In this document: one piece after another, positions 1-5,559 of the stretch
Layout of the letters: each line of letters opens with the position of its first letter
Position numbering within the stretch: the first letter of the stretch is position 1
Assembly: GCA_947258675.1 (NCBI GenBank)
Contig: CAMYJP010000130.1
Span: 1 to 6,731, forward strand
Origin: an uncultured Desulfobulbaceae bacterium
GTDB taxonomy: Bacteria; Desulfobacterota; Desulfobulbia; Desulfobulbales; BM004
Length of the DNA stretch: 6,731 nt
Direction: 5' to 3'
The notes under the pieces: generated by a model
Seen by the model: the letters and a program-made list of their open reading frames with translations, nothing else
Databases searched by the model: none
What the model was told of the DNA's origin: nothing
Made by a program: the position numbers and the translations under genes

Positions 1-72
1 AGTTTTGTTTTCATTCTTTGCCCTTTCCAGGGCAGTATCCAATTCACTTTCCCAATGTATACTCTCTGCCAT
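1..72 (-). CDS. N-terminus of a probable thioredoxin-fold protein (partial)
   Basis: Only the first 24 codons lie in the window; the gene continues past the left edge. The ATG at 72-70 has a near-perfect Shine-Dalgarno, GGAGGTG (minus strand, 84-78), about 7 bases upstream, and the frame is open to the edge. The visible peptide contains WESELDTALERAKNEN. From family knowledge, an aromatic residue followed by a 'LDxALxxAKxENK' helix commonly opens thioredoxin-like proteins, placed just before the beta strand that leads to the CxxC site. That site would lie outside the window, so the redox motif cannot be checked and the family call is an inference. The start and strand are much firmer than the function. 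It is co-directional with the SlyD-type gene but separated from it by 261 bases, so it probably has its own promoter. Confidence 0.55.
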   Translation of the reverse strand, partial: MAESIHWESELDTALERAKNENKT

Positions 73-229
73 AATTTCACCTCCAGTCTGTATCTTTTAA
101 TGAATAATAACTCTCTTTAATAATTAGATAATCATGGTTATGAGATTTGGAAAGTCTCTGACCTGCATAATTCACTATTAGAGATTACCCAAAGAACATG
201 TGTAATAATCCCGAGCAGATGAAGCACTC

Positions 230-242
230 TGAGCAATGCTCA
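230..242. promoter_or_regulatory. Small palindrome, possible operator
   Basis: TGAGCA and TGCTCA flank a single central A, forming a perfect 6-base dyad in the gap between the thioredoxin-like and slyD-like genes. It has no T-run on either side, so it is not an intrinsic terminator. A protein-binding site is possible, but short dyads occur by chance. Confidence 0.2.
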
Positions 243-297
243 TAAAAAAATCTGATAGAATTTTAAGGTGTTAGGAACGAGAATGGAGGATAGTTAT

Positions 298-360
298 ATG
301 AAAAAAAATGGTAATATTTATGAGACGTGTATGCTATGCGGGGGAATGTTTGGTAATTGA
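298..360 (+). CDS. Possible 20-residue CxxC micropeptide
   Basis: A short frame starts at ATG 298 and stops at TGA 358-360. It is preceded by GGAGGA (285-290) with a 7-base spacer, an ideal ribosome binding site. The peptide begins with MKKNG and includes ETCMLCGGMF, so it has one CxxC pair. Its last 27 bases run antisense through the 3' end of the SlyD-type gene. I do not recognise it. It may be a real micropeptide, the remnant of a gene whose remainder was lost, or chance. No convincing promoter is visible upstream. The quality of the ribosome site is the only positive evidence. Confidence 0.25.
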   Translation: MKKNGNIYETCMLCGGMFGN

Positions 361-786
361 TTGTACATTGATTTTGTAAGTAAGAGCTTGACCAGCCAGA
401 GGATGATTGAAATCAACTGTAATCTGTTCCCCTTCAACTTCAACGATCATTGCCGGGATTTTATGTTTTTCGTTGTCTTTGTCAATCGTCATGCCAAGGA
501 CCATTCCAGGACGCGGAGTTATATCGTCACCAAGAGTTTTTCTGTTAATAACATGGATTAACTCTTTTTTTTTGAGGCCATAGGCATTTTCAGCTTCGAG
601 GCAAATTGTTTTTTGTTCATTTTCTGTCATGCCTATAATTGCCTTTTCGAATCCGGGTAAAACACTTTCACTTCCAACTTGAAATTCTAAAGGACCGCTT
701 TTTTCCGAGGACTCAAATATTTCGTTATTGCTCAGCAAACCTTCATAGGTAACAATAACAACATCATTCATTTCTACTCTTTTCAT
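334..786 (-). CDS. slyD: SlyD-type FKBP peptidyl-prolyl cis-trans isomerase
   Basis: This is a cytoplasmic peptidyl-prolyl isomerase and chaperone of 150 residues with no signal peptide. The FKBP half is split in the SlyD manner. Residues 1-70 carry Y14, the F24-ESS turn, VLPGFEKAI (42-50) and AYG (68-70). Residues about 71-120 form the insert-in-flap chaperone domain. The FKBP fold resumes with the SlyD hallmark DFNHPLAGQAL (125-135). The protein ends soon after, at residue 150, so it lacks the His/Cys-rich metal-binding tail of E. coli SlyD and probably does not serve nickel delivery. The start is well supported: GAGGAG lies at 800-795 (minus strand), 8 bases before the ATG at 786-784. A candidate promoter lies 40-70 bases upstream. 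The gene is divergent from the his block. The symbol is by family; short-tailed members are often annotated only as FKBP-type isomerase. Confidence 0.92.
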   Translation of the reverse strand: MKRVEMNDVVIVTYEGLLSNNEIFESSEKSGPLEFQVGSESVLPGFEKAIIGMTENEQKTICLEAENAYGLKKKELIHVINRKTLGDDITPRPGMVLGMTIDKDNEKHKIPAMIVEVEGEQITVDFNHPLAGQALTYKINVQSITKHSPA

Positions 787-828
787 GTCGATTACTCCTC
801 AAACAAAAAATGTGATAATCTGACTTTG

Positions 829-856
829 ATTATAGTTTGGAAGCCAGAGAGCCCAA
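829..856 (-). promoter_or_regulatory. Candidate sigma70 promoter of the slyD-like gene
   Basis: Reading the minus strand, a consensus -10 box TATAAT (834-829) lies 16 bases after TTGGGC (856-851), which matches the -35 consensus at its first three positions. Transcription would begin near 822, about 36 bases before the start codon and ahead of the GAGGAG ribosome site. The -10 box is perfect and the -35 box is weak. Confidence 0.45.
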
Positions 857-1116
857 ATTAATGAAATCAAAAAAAATGAACTATCTGGTAGTTAATAATA
901 ATAAACCAAAGATTTCGAGCAGTGGTGTATTAAACCTTAATAGGGAATGTAACTGTAAAAGTATTATTCTGCCAATTTGACGTTTTTAGAGAAAAAAATC
1001 TTTAGGAAAGGTAAAAAACGTTTCTTTTAATTCATTAATCGGTCAGAAATATGAACATTTCAGCAAAAAAAAATCAAGTTTTTGAAAAAATATAGAAATG
1101 ATTCAATTGCCGAGAC
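835..1116. other. AT-rich, A-tract-rich intergenic region without a gene
   Basis: This is the divergent gap between the slyD-like gene and the his transcript. I see no plausible coding frame and no tRNA or other RNA gene. It holds runs of A or T at 983-987, 992-998, 1013-1018, 1065-1073 and about 1080-1090, which would be expected to bend DNA. It also contains the inverted repeat ACGTTTTT (980-987) and AAAAACGT (1014-1021). No recognisable operator or riboswitch core was found. Confidence 0.5.
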
Positions 1117-1145
1117 TTGACAAAGTTTAGCGATAGGCCTAATCT
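1117..1145 (+). promoter_or_regulatory. Strong sigma70-type promoter of the his block
   Basis: A perfect -35 box TTGACA (1117-1122) is followed by exactly 17 bases and a -10 box TAATCT (1140-1145), which matches the consensus at four of six positions. Transcription would begin at about 1152. That gives a leader of roughly 105 bases to GTG 1258 or 270 bases to the hisI ATG at 1420. It is the best promoter in the window and is correctly oriented for hisI, hisG and probably engB. Confidence 0.7.
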
Positions 1146-1257
1146 CATGCCTTCTTTTTTATAGGCAAAATCAGAATAAAGTCTATGAGATGTGTTTTGT
1201 TATATCCAGATTTTAATGTATGGTGATTGGTTAATTATTTGTGCAGGACAATTAGTT

Positions 1258-1419
1258 GTGGAACTTATATGCGAAAAATATAATGAAAAGATGGCATCCG
1301 GAACTCCATTATGCCGTCATCCTAAAGAATATTGCAAATTCAGAACTTCTTGTATAATTCATTTTTTGGCAGGAGATGAAAATGAAGATGAATCTGGGAT
1401 GGAAGAAGGGAATGAGAAG
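1258..1419 (+). CDS. Cysteine-rich segment in frame with and upstream of hisI
   Basis: The hisI frame stays open far upstream of its conventional start, back to about 1192. A GTG at 1258 has AGGA (1245-1248) 9 bases before it and is the best-placed upstream start. ATG 1192 and ATG 1291 have weaker ribosome sites. The encoded stretch contains ICEKY, then [15 protein letters not shown], followed by IIHFL and an acidic linker (GDENEDE) that leads straight into HisI. Four cysteines fall in a C-x13-C-x6-C-x5-C pattern, like a small metal-binding module. No stop codon separates it from hisI, so translation from 1258 would give a HisI with about 54 extra residues. Alternatively it is non-coding leader, or a small gene that lost its stop. 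I do not recognise a named family and assign no function. Confidence 0.4.
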
Positions 1420-1797
1420 ATGATAGAGCTTAAATTTGATAAAAAAAGTGGCCTTTTGCCGGCAATTGTTCAGGACTATCAGTCTAATGAGGTTTTAATG
1501 CTGGCTTTTATTAATAAGTTAGCTTGGGAAAAAACACTGGAGACAGGAAAGGCCCATTATTGGAGCCGGTCAAGAAATTCATTATGGCTAAAAGGAGAAT
1601 CATCAAAACATTACCAGGTAATTAAGGATATTCTGGTTGACTGCGACGATGATACTGTTGTTTATAAAGTGGAACAGATTGGTGATGCTGCTTGTCATAC
1701 TGGGCATCGTAGCTGTTTTTACAGAAGGTTGGTTGACCAGCAATTGAAAGTGGAAGGCGAACGGGTATTTGACCCCGAGGAGGTATATGGAAAATGA
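1420..1797 (+). CDS. hisI: Phosphoribosyl-AMP cyclohydrolase
   Basis: HisI hydrolyses the adenine ring of phosphoribosyl-AMP to give ProFAR, the third reaction of histidine synthesis, in the cytoplasm. The 125-residue core has the usual length of a single-domain HisI. The HisE pyrophosphohydrolase domain fused in some bacteria is absent. Visible motifs are the substrate-binding WSRSR (48-52) and W-x-KGE-S-S (56-62), the metal-binding aspartates D74, D76 and D78 around C75 (VDCDDD), and the zinc-ligand pattern ACHTGHRSC with C92 and C99. The ATG at 1420 is chosen because GAAGGG (1405-1410) lies 9 bases before it and the protein then begins at the family's usual point. ATG 1399 and GTG 1258 remain possible because the frame is open upstream. 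The stop overlaps the hisG start (ATGA), implying translational coupling. Confidence 0.95.
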   Translation: MIELKFDKKSGLLPAIVQDYQSNEVLMLAFINKLAWEKTLETGKAHYWSRSRNSLWLKGESSKHYQVIKDILVDCDDDTVVYKVEQIGDAACHTGHRSCFYRRLVDQQLKVEGERVFDPEEVYGK

Positions 1798-2666
1798 ATA
1801 TTTTGAGGTTGGGAATCCCTAAGGGCAGTTTGGAAAAGGCAACGATTGAGTTGTTTAAAAAGTCTGGTTGGCGGATCAAGCTGGCCTCTAGAAGTTATTT
1901 CCCCGAGGTGGATGATCCGGATTTAGCCTGTTCAATATGCCGTGCCCAGGAAATGTCGCGATACGTGGAGCAGGGTGTTCTGGATGCTGGAATTACAGGC
2001 AAGGATTGGATTCTTGAAAATGATTCAGACGTCGTTTTAGTTGACGAACTTGTTTATTCCAAAGTCAGCAGACGTCCCACCCGTTGGGTCGTTGCTGTAC
2101 CAAGCGATTCAAATATAAAACGATTAGAGGATCTTGAGGGTAAAAAAGTTGCCACGGAACTTGTTCATCATACGAGAAAATATTTTTCTGAAAAAAATAT
2201 TAATGTCGATATCGAATTTTCCTGGGGCGCAACTGAAGCTAAAGTTGTTTCCGGACTTGCAGATGCAGTTGTTGAAGTTACCGAAACAGAAAGTACCATA
2301 AGAGCGCATGGGTTAAAAATTATCCATGAGATAATGACTTCCAACACGCAGTTCATCGCTAATAAAATTGCCTGGAATGATCCCTGGAAAAAAGAAAAAA
2401 TTCAGAATATTGTTCTAATGCTCAAAGGTGCATTGCGAGCTGACAAGATTGTCGGTTTAAAAATGAATGTTTCTCAGCAAAAATTAGAGGATGTCATAAA
2501 GCTTTTGCCAAGTTTAAATGCACCCACAGTGGCTCCACTGTATCAGACAGATTGGTTTTCTGTAGAAACGGTTATCTCGGAACATGAAGTCCGTGAATTG
2601 ATCCCGATGCTGATGAAGGCTGGTGCAGAAGGAATAATTGAATATAGTTTGAATAAAGTTATTTGA
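1794..2666 (+). CDS. hisG: ATP phosphoribosyltransferase, long form
   Basis: HisG joins ATP and PRPP to give phosphoribosyl-ATP, the committed and feedback-controlled step of histidine synthesis. At 290 residues it is the long, self-sufficient type. The catalytic domains cover about 1-216 and a C-terminal ACT-like regulatory domain, which normally binds histidine, covers about 217-290; no HisZ partner should be needed. Visible motifs are LGIPKGSL (6-13), DAGITGKDW (64-72), and the PRPP-loop region [18 protein letters not shown] (157-174). The loop reads TETEST, with Glu166 where many members have glycine. The ATG at 1794 overlaps the hisI stop, with GAGGAGG (1777-1783) 10 bases upstream inside hisI. 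No terminator is evident downstream, so readthrough into engB across 125 bases is likely. Confidence 0.97.
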   Translation: MNILRLGIPKGSLEKATIELFKKSGWRIKLASRSYFPEVDDPDLACSICRAQEMSRYVEQGVLDAGITGKDWILENDSDVVLVDELVYSKVSRRPTRWVVAVPSDSNIKRLEDLEGKKVATELVHHTRKYFSEKNINVDIEFSWGATEAKVVSGLADAVVEVTETESTIRAHGLKIIHEIMTSNTQFIANKIAWNDPWKKEKIQNIVLMLKGALRADKIVGLKMNVSQQKLEDVIKLLPSLNAPTVAPLYQTDWFSVETVISEHEVRELIPMLMKAGAEGIIEYSLNKVI

Positions 2667-2791
2667 TTTTATTGTCTCATTGGGTGATGCCAAATTGCTC
2701 GCGGTATTGTCCCGCCTGCTTCGTGGTGGTTCATTCGAAATACATTGTACATTTTCTTTATGATTTGAGGTCTTGGAGTTGATCGATATTC

Positions 2792-3373
2792 ATGCCAAAA
2801 TTTTCTGACGTCACCTTCGTTAAAAGTGTATATGCCTTGAATCAACTTCCAGAAGCTGATTTTCCTGAGATTGCCTTTGCTGGAAGATCCAATGTGGGTA
2901 AATCAAGTTTAATAAATAGACTGATTAACCGAAAAAATTTAGTCAAGACAAGTTCAAAACCAGGGAAAACCCAAAGTCTTAATTTCTTCCTGGCTGATAA
3001 TTCCCTGTATTTGGTGGATTTGCCTGGTTATGGGTATGCCAAAGCACCTAAGGAAATTCAGGCCCGTTGGGGTAGACTAATTTCATCCTACCTGGAGAGC
3101 AGGAATAATCTTTGTTGTGTTGTCGTAATTTTAGATCTTCGTCATTCATTGAAAACAACAGATTTAAATCTTATTACCTGGCTCAGAGATAGAAGAATCC
3201 CCTTTCTGTCTATCTACACAAAACAGGACAAACTCTCCAGAAACGATCGGCTAAAACATGCTGCAAAACTTGACTCAGAGCTTTTGATGTCAAAGCAGGA
3301 GAGGGTTTTATTTTCATCCAAAACTGGAGAAGGTAAAGATAAATTGTTATTGCGTCTTGACAGTTTCCTCTGA
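2792..3373 (+). CDS. engB: Ribosome biogenesis GTPase EngB (YihA/YsxC)
   Basis: This is a TRAFAC-class GTPase needed for late assembly of the large ribosomal subunit in bacteria studied. Its 193 residues match the family's usual length. All GTP-binding motifs are intact: G1 GRSNVGKSS (31-39), the G2 region KPGKTQS (56-62), G3 DLPGYGYA (76-83), G4 TKQDK (143-147) and G5 SSKTGEG (175-181). The start is fixed by a TGA in the same frame at 2780-2782, just upstream, which leaves ATG 2792 as the first usable start. The ribosome site is modest: GGAG at 2775-2778, about 13 bases away. There is no obvious promoter of its own in the 125-base gap after hisG, so it probably belongs to the his transcript. 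Confidence 0.96.
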   Translation: MPKFSDVTFVKSVYALNQLPEADFPEIAFAGRSNVGKSSLINRLINRKNLVKTSSKPGKTQSLNFFLADNSLYLVDLPGYGYAKAPKEIQARWGRLISSYLESRNNLCCVVVILDLRHSLKTTDLNLITWLRDRRIPFLSIYTKQDKLSRNDRLKHAAKLDSELLMSKQERVLFSSKTGEGKDKLLLRLDSFL

Positions 3374-3410
3374 TAGTGGTTAATTACACACCTTTGGGTC
3401 GCACGTTTTG

Positions 3411-3441
3411 TTGATTGAATTTATTCCAGGCAGAGTATATT
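3411..3441 (+). promoter_or_regulatory. Weak candidate promoter for the two-CW gene
   Basis: TATATT (3436-3441) resembles a -10 box. Two overlapping -35-like hexamers precede it, TTGATT (3411-3416, spacer 19) and TTGAAT (3415-3420, spacer 15). Neither spacing is ideal, so this is tentative. Confidence 0.25.
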
Positions 3442-3490
3442 GCCTTAAATGACATAAAAAGATGCACCTAAAACAAAAGGGGGATGACAA

Positions 3491-3736
3491 ATGATGCCAA
3501 ACAGTGATTGGCCGTGTTGGGAAATTATGAAATGCAAAGGAACGGAAAACTGCCCGGCGCGCCAACATCCTGACAAATCTTGTTGGGAAATTGCCAGGGA
3601 ACTTGATGATTACCGTAGTGCGTTTAATATCTGTCAAGATTGTATCGTGTTTATGCTTAAAGAAGGAAATACTAGCTTGACTGAAAAAGAAGTGCAGACA
3701 ATTGTAGAGCGAAAAGTGTCCTGTGCTCTTGCATAA
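3491..3736 (+). CDS. Two-CW domain small cysteine-rich protein
   Basis: This 81-residue soluble protein has two Cys-Trp pairs: WPCWEIMKC (C9, W10, C15) and SCWEIA (C31, W32). Between them lies NCPA (C21), and a further CQDC pair (C48, C51) follows. Six cysteines in the first 51 residues suggest a metal or iron-sulfur site. The tail (about 57-81) is probably helical. The pattern fits the small 'two-CW domain' family that I associate with Deltaproteobacteria, whose function is unknown to me. A strong ribosome site, AGGGGG (3478-3483), lies 7 bases before ATG 3491; ATG 3494 is an alternative. It sits 117 bases after engB and just before the terminator. It could be the last gene of the his-engB transcript or have its own promoter, as TATATT occurs at 3436-3441. 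Confidence 0.8.
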   Translation: MMPNSDWPCWEIMKCKGTENCPARQHPDKSCWEIARELDDYRSAFNICQDCIVFMLKEGNTSLTEKEVQTIVERKVSCALA

Positions 3737-3772
3737 CAGTCATTTCTTATAAGTAGCAAGGCGAAAAATAGT

Positions 3773-3821
3773 AAAAGCATCCGGTCTTCAATTTTATGAT
3801 GTAAGACCGGATGCTTTTTTT
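3773..3821. terminator. Bidirectional intrinsic terminator between convergent genes
   Basis: A perfect 16-base inverted repeat, AAAAGCATCCGGTCTT (3773-3788) and its complement (3803-3818), encloses a 14-base loop. On the plus strand the stem runs into seven T (3815-3821). On the minus strand the complementary stem ends in TTTT followed by another T-rich stretch (complement of about 3764-3776). It therefore terminates the plus-strand block after the two-CW gene and also the minus-strand hyuB. The hyuB stop codon (3796-3794) lies in its loop. Confidence 0.92.
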
Positions 3822-5386
3822 ATGGTTTGTCCCCAGCCGCCACCCCCTGGTGTATTGATTGTCAATAGATCGTTGCTTTCTGCTATAAAATCAATTTTCC
3901 CCGGTAGAATCTTTCGTTTCTTTTTGCTGTGCAGGATATTTTGGCCCGGTTGGCCATCATTTCCGCCTGCCAGCCCATATGGTGAACGCTGTTGCCTTTC
4001 AGCCAATAATGAAACGTGGGCTCTTTCTAAAAACCGATATGAACGACTGATGCCATCCCCCCCTCTATATAAGCCGATCCCGCCAGACTTTTTTCGTAAT
4101 CTGTAATGTTCCACTTCGAGAGGAAATGCATATTCAAGTGCCTCGATAGGAGTATTCATGGTATTGGTCATATGGGTATGGATACCGCTTAATCCATCAA
4201 GACCAGGTCTTGCTCCCATACCGCCTCCGATTGTTTCATAATAGGCGTATTCTTCGTTTCTTTCGCGCTGCAGGCTGCCTATGGCTAAATTATTCATGCT
4301 CCCGCAGCTTGCCGCTGGTATACGATTTGGCAAAGCTCCGGACAGTGCCCCCAAAAGCACATCAACTATTCTTTGTGATGTTTCAACATTACCTGCTGCA
4401 ACTGGTGCAGGTGGCCTTGCATCAACAATACTACCCTTTCTGGTTATTAGTCGTATGGGACGATAAGAGCCTTGATTTACAAGATGTCCTTCTCCCAGCA
4501 GACAGAGAAAAACGTAGGTGGTAGCTGATAAAGTTACTGATTCAACAGCATTAAAAGGTGTGATAATCTGGTCAGCACTCTTGCTGAAATCTGCACGAAC
4601 GCTACTTCCATTTATAGTCAAATCTATAGATATGGGTATGGGAGCTGATTTCTGACCATCATCATCAAGAAAGTCAGTATAAGAATATCTGCCATCAGGT
4701 ATGTTGGTGATCTCTTTTCTCATGAGCCTTTCTGCATAATCTTTCAACTGGGATATGATTTTATATAAATGAGCATATCCGAACTTGTTAACCAGTTCTG
4801 TAAGTCTTTGCTTGCCGCGTTTTAGAGACGCTATCTGGGCTCGGAGGTCTCCTTGCCTTTCAGTGGGATTTCTTACTTTGTTGAGAAACGTATTTAAAAA
4901 AGTTTTGTTCAGTGTACCGCGGGAGAATAAGTAAGTGGGGGGGATCAATACGCCCTCTTCAGAAGGAGAGGTTGTGAATCCCATCGAGCCTGGAGTCTTA
5001 CCGCCGACATCAGCATGGTGAGCACGGTTGACAACATAAAAAAGAACTTTGCCATCCATATCACACACTGCTTCCATTAAAGTAATATCAGGGAGATGGC
5101 TACCCCCTTTGAAAGGGTCGTTCAGAATGAGAATATCGTCAAAGGACAGGGAGTGAGTTGCCAGTGTTTCTTTTACTGTTAAAGGCATGGCGCCAAGATG
5201 AACAGGGATGTGCGCTGCCTGTGCAACAAGTTCTCCTCGGGCATCAAAAAAAGCGCATGAGAAGTCTCGTCTTTCCTTGATGTTCGGAGAAAATGAGGAT
5301 TTTTCCAGAATAATCCCCATTTCATCAGCTATGGACGTAAAAAGTTTATTAAAAACTTCAATTTCTATGATATTGGACATGATCAA
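3794..5386 (-). CDS. hyuB: Hydantoinase B / 5-oxoprolinase family protein (HyuB)
   Basis: This belongs to the Hydantoinase_B family, the HyuB subunit of ATP-dependent N-methylhydantoinases, oxoprolinases and acetone carboxylase-like enzymes. At 530 residues it is full length. Visible family motifs are RRDFSCAFFD (39-48), IPVHLGAMP (60-68), NDPFKGGSHLPDITL (89-103), NRAHHADVGG (120-129) and the C-terminal TPGGGGWG (512-519). The substrate cannot be told from sequence. The partner HyuA (ATPase-like subunit) usually sits immediately upstream, but here lepA does, so HyuA is elsewhere or absent. The start is ambiguous: TTG at 5386 or ATG at 5380, two codons later. No Shine-Dalgarno precedes either, and a TATAAT box lies only about 15-20 bases upstream, suggesting a very short leader. 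The last codons, encoding KKASGLTS, are formed by the terminator's right arm. Confidence 0.92.
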   Translation of the reverse strand: MIMSNIIEIEVFNKLFTSIADEMGIILEKSSFSPNIKERRDFSCAFFDARGELVAQAAHIPVHLGAMPLTVKETLATHSLSFDDILILNDPFKGGSHLPDITLMEAVCDMDGKVLFYVVNRAHHADVGGKTPGSMGFTTSPSEEGVLIPPTYLFSRGTLNKTFLNTFLNKVRNPTERQGDLRAQIASLKRGKQRLTELVNKFGYAHLYKIISQLKDYAERLMRKEITNIPDGRYSYTDFLDDDGQKSAPIPISIDLTINGSSVRADFSKSADQIITPFNAVESVTLSATTYVFLCLLGEGHLVNQGSYRPIRLITRKGSIVDARPPAPVAAGNVETSQRIVDVLLGALSGALPNRIPAASCGSMNNLAIGSLQRERNEEYAYYETIGGGMGARPGLDGLSGIHTHMTNTMNTPIEALEYAFPLEVEHYRLRKKSGGIGLYRGGDGISRSYRFLERAHVSLLAERQQRSPYGLAGGNDGQPGQNILHSKKKRKILPGKIDFIAESNDLLTINTPGGGGWGQTIKKASGLTS

Positions 5387-5400
5387 AGAGCATGGAGGAA

Positions 5401-5429
5401 ATTATAACTCAATGGTAACTCGATCTTCA
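5401..5429 (-). promoter_or_regulatory. Candidate promoter of hyuB giving a near-leaderless mRNA
   Basis: On the minus strand a perfect -10 box TATAAT (5406-5401) is preceded, 17 bases upstream, by TGAAGA (5429-5424), a weak -35 matching three of six positions. Transcription would start near 5394, only about 8 bases before TTG 5386 and 14 before ATG 5380. That fits the absence of a ribosome binding site there. Confidence 0.45.
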
Positions 5430-5500
5430 GTTTTGTTCTCTTTTAGGGTTTAATAACCAGTGGCTCGAAGTATCATGCTTTCTGCAATGGGGCAATTCCT

Positions 5501-5537
5501 TTTCATTCTTCACTATTCCTTCTTCATTATTCAATCC
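5501..5537. repeat. Low-complexity TTC/ATT-rich tract
   Basis: A degenerate run of units resembling TTCATTCTTC, CTATTCCTTC and TTCATTATTC lies between the lepA stop and hyuB. It reads as AGAATGAAGAA-like units on the other strand. It is non-coding simple-sequence-like DNA with no sign of a mobile element. Confidence 0.5.
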
Positions 5538-5538
5538 T

Positions 5539-5559
5539 TAATCCGAAAGAGCCGGATTA
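5539..5559. repeat. Inverted repeat overlapping the lepA stop codon
   Basis: TAATCCG (5539-5545) and CGGATTA (5553-5559) form a 7-base stem with a 7-base loop. The stem can extend by about two more pairs with a bulge. The lepA stop TAA (5559-5557) is in one arm. On the minus strand no T-run follows, so it is at best a weak or Rho-assisted terminator or an RNA 3'-end structure. Confidence 0.4.

Noticed and set aside
361..561. Plus-strand frame opposite the slyD-like gene
   Set aside because: It is the shadow of a well-supported FKBP gene and has no family features or ribosome site.
1136..1175. GCCT/AGGC hairpins in the his leader as an attenuator
   Set aside because: Stems are only 4-5 bases, and no run of histidine codons or leader peptide is seen.
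1192..1257. Upstream-most ATG (1192) as the hisI start
   Set aside because: It has no ribosome site, gives a hydrophobic non-conserved N-terminus, and lies only about 40 bases past the predicted transcription start. GTG 1258 or ATG 1420 are better.
1622..1879. Minus-strand frame across the hisI/hisG junction
   Set aside because: Both strands cannot be strongly coding here, and the plus strand holds two clear enzymes.
2124..2356. Two minus-strand frames within hisG
   Set aside because: They are antisense shadows of hisG with no recognisable protein features.
2687..2782. A 31-residue frame ahead of engB with a few cysteines
   Set aside because: It has no ribosome site and low-quality sequence, and its main use is to show that engB cannot extend upstream.
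3380..3637. Minus-strand frame opposite the two-CW gene
   Set aside because: The plus-strand gene has a strong ribosome site and conserved-looking cysteines. The antisense frame has neither.
3822..4524. Several plus-strand frames opposite hyuB
   Set aside because: They are shadows of the 530-residue HyuB gene and their composition is not protein-like.
5208..5453. Plus-strand frame over the hyuB start
   Set aside because: It is antisense to conserved HyuB N-terminal motifs, with no ribosome site or family match.
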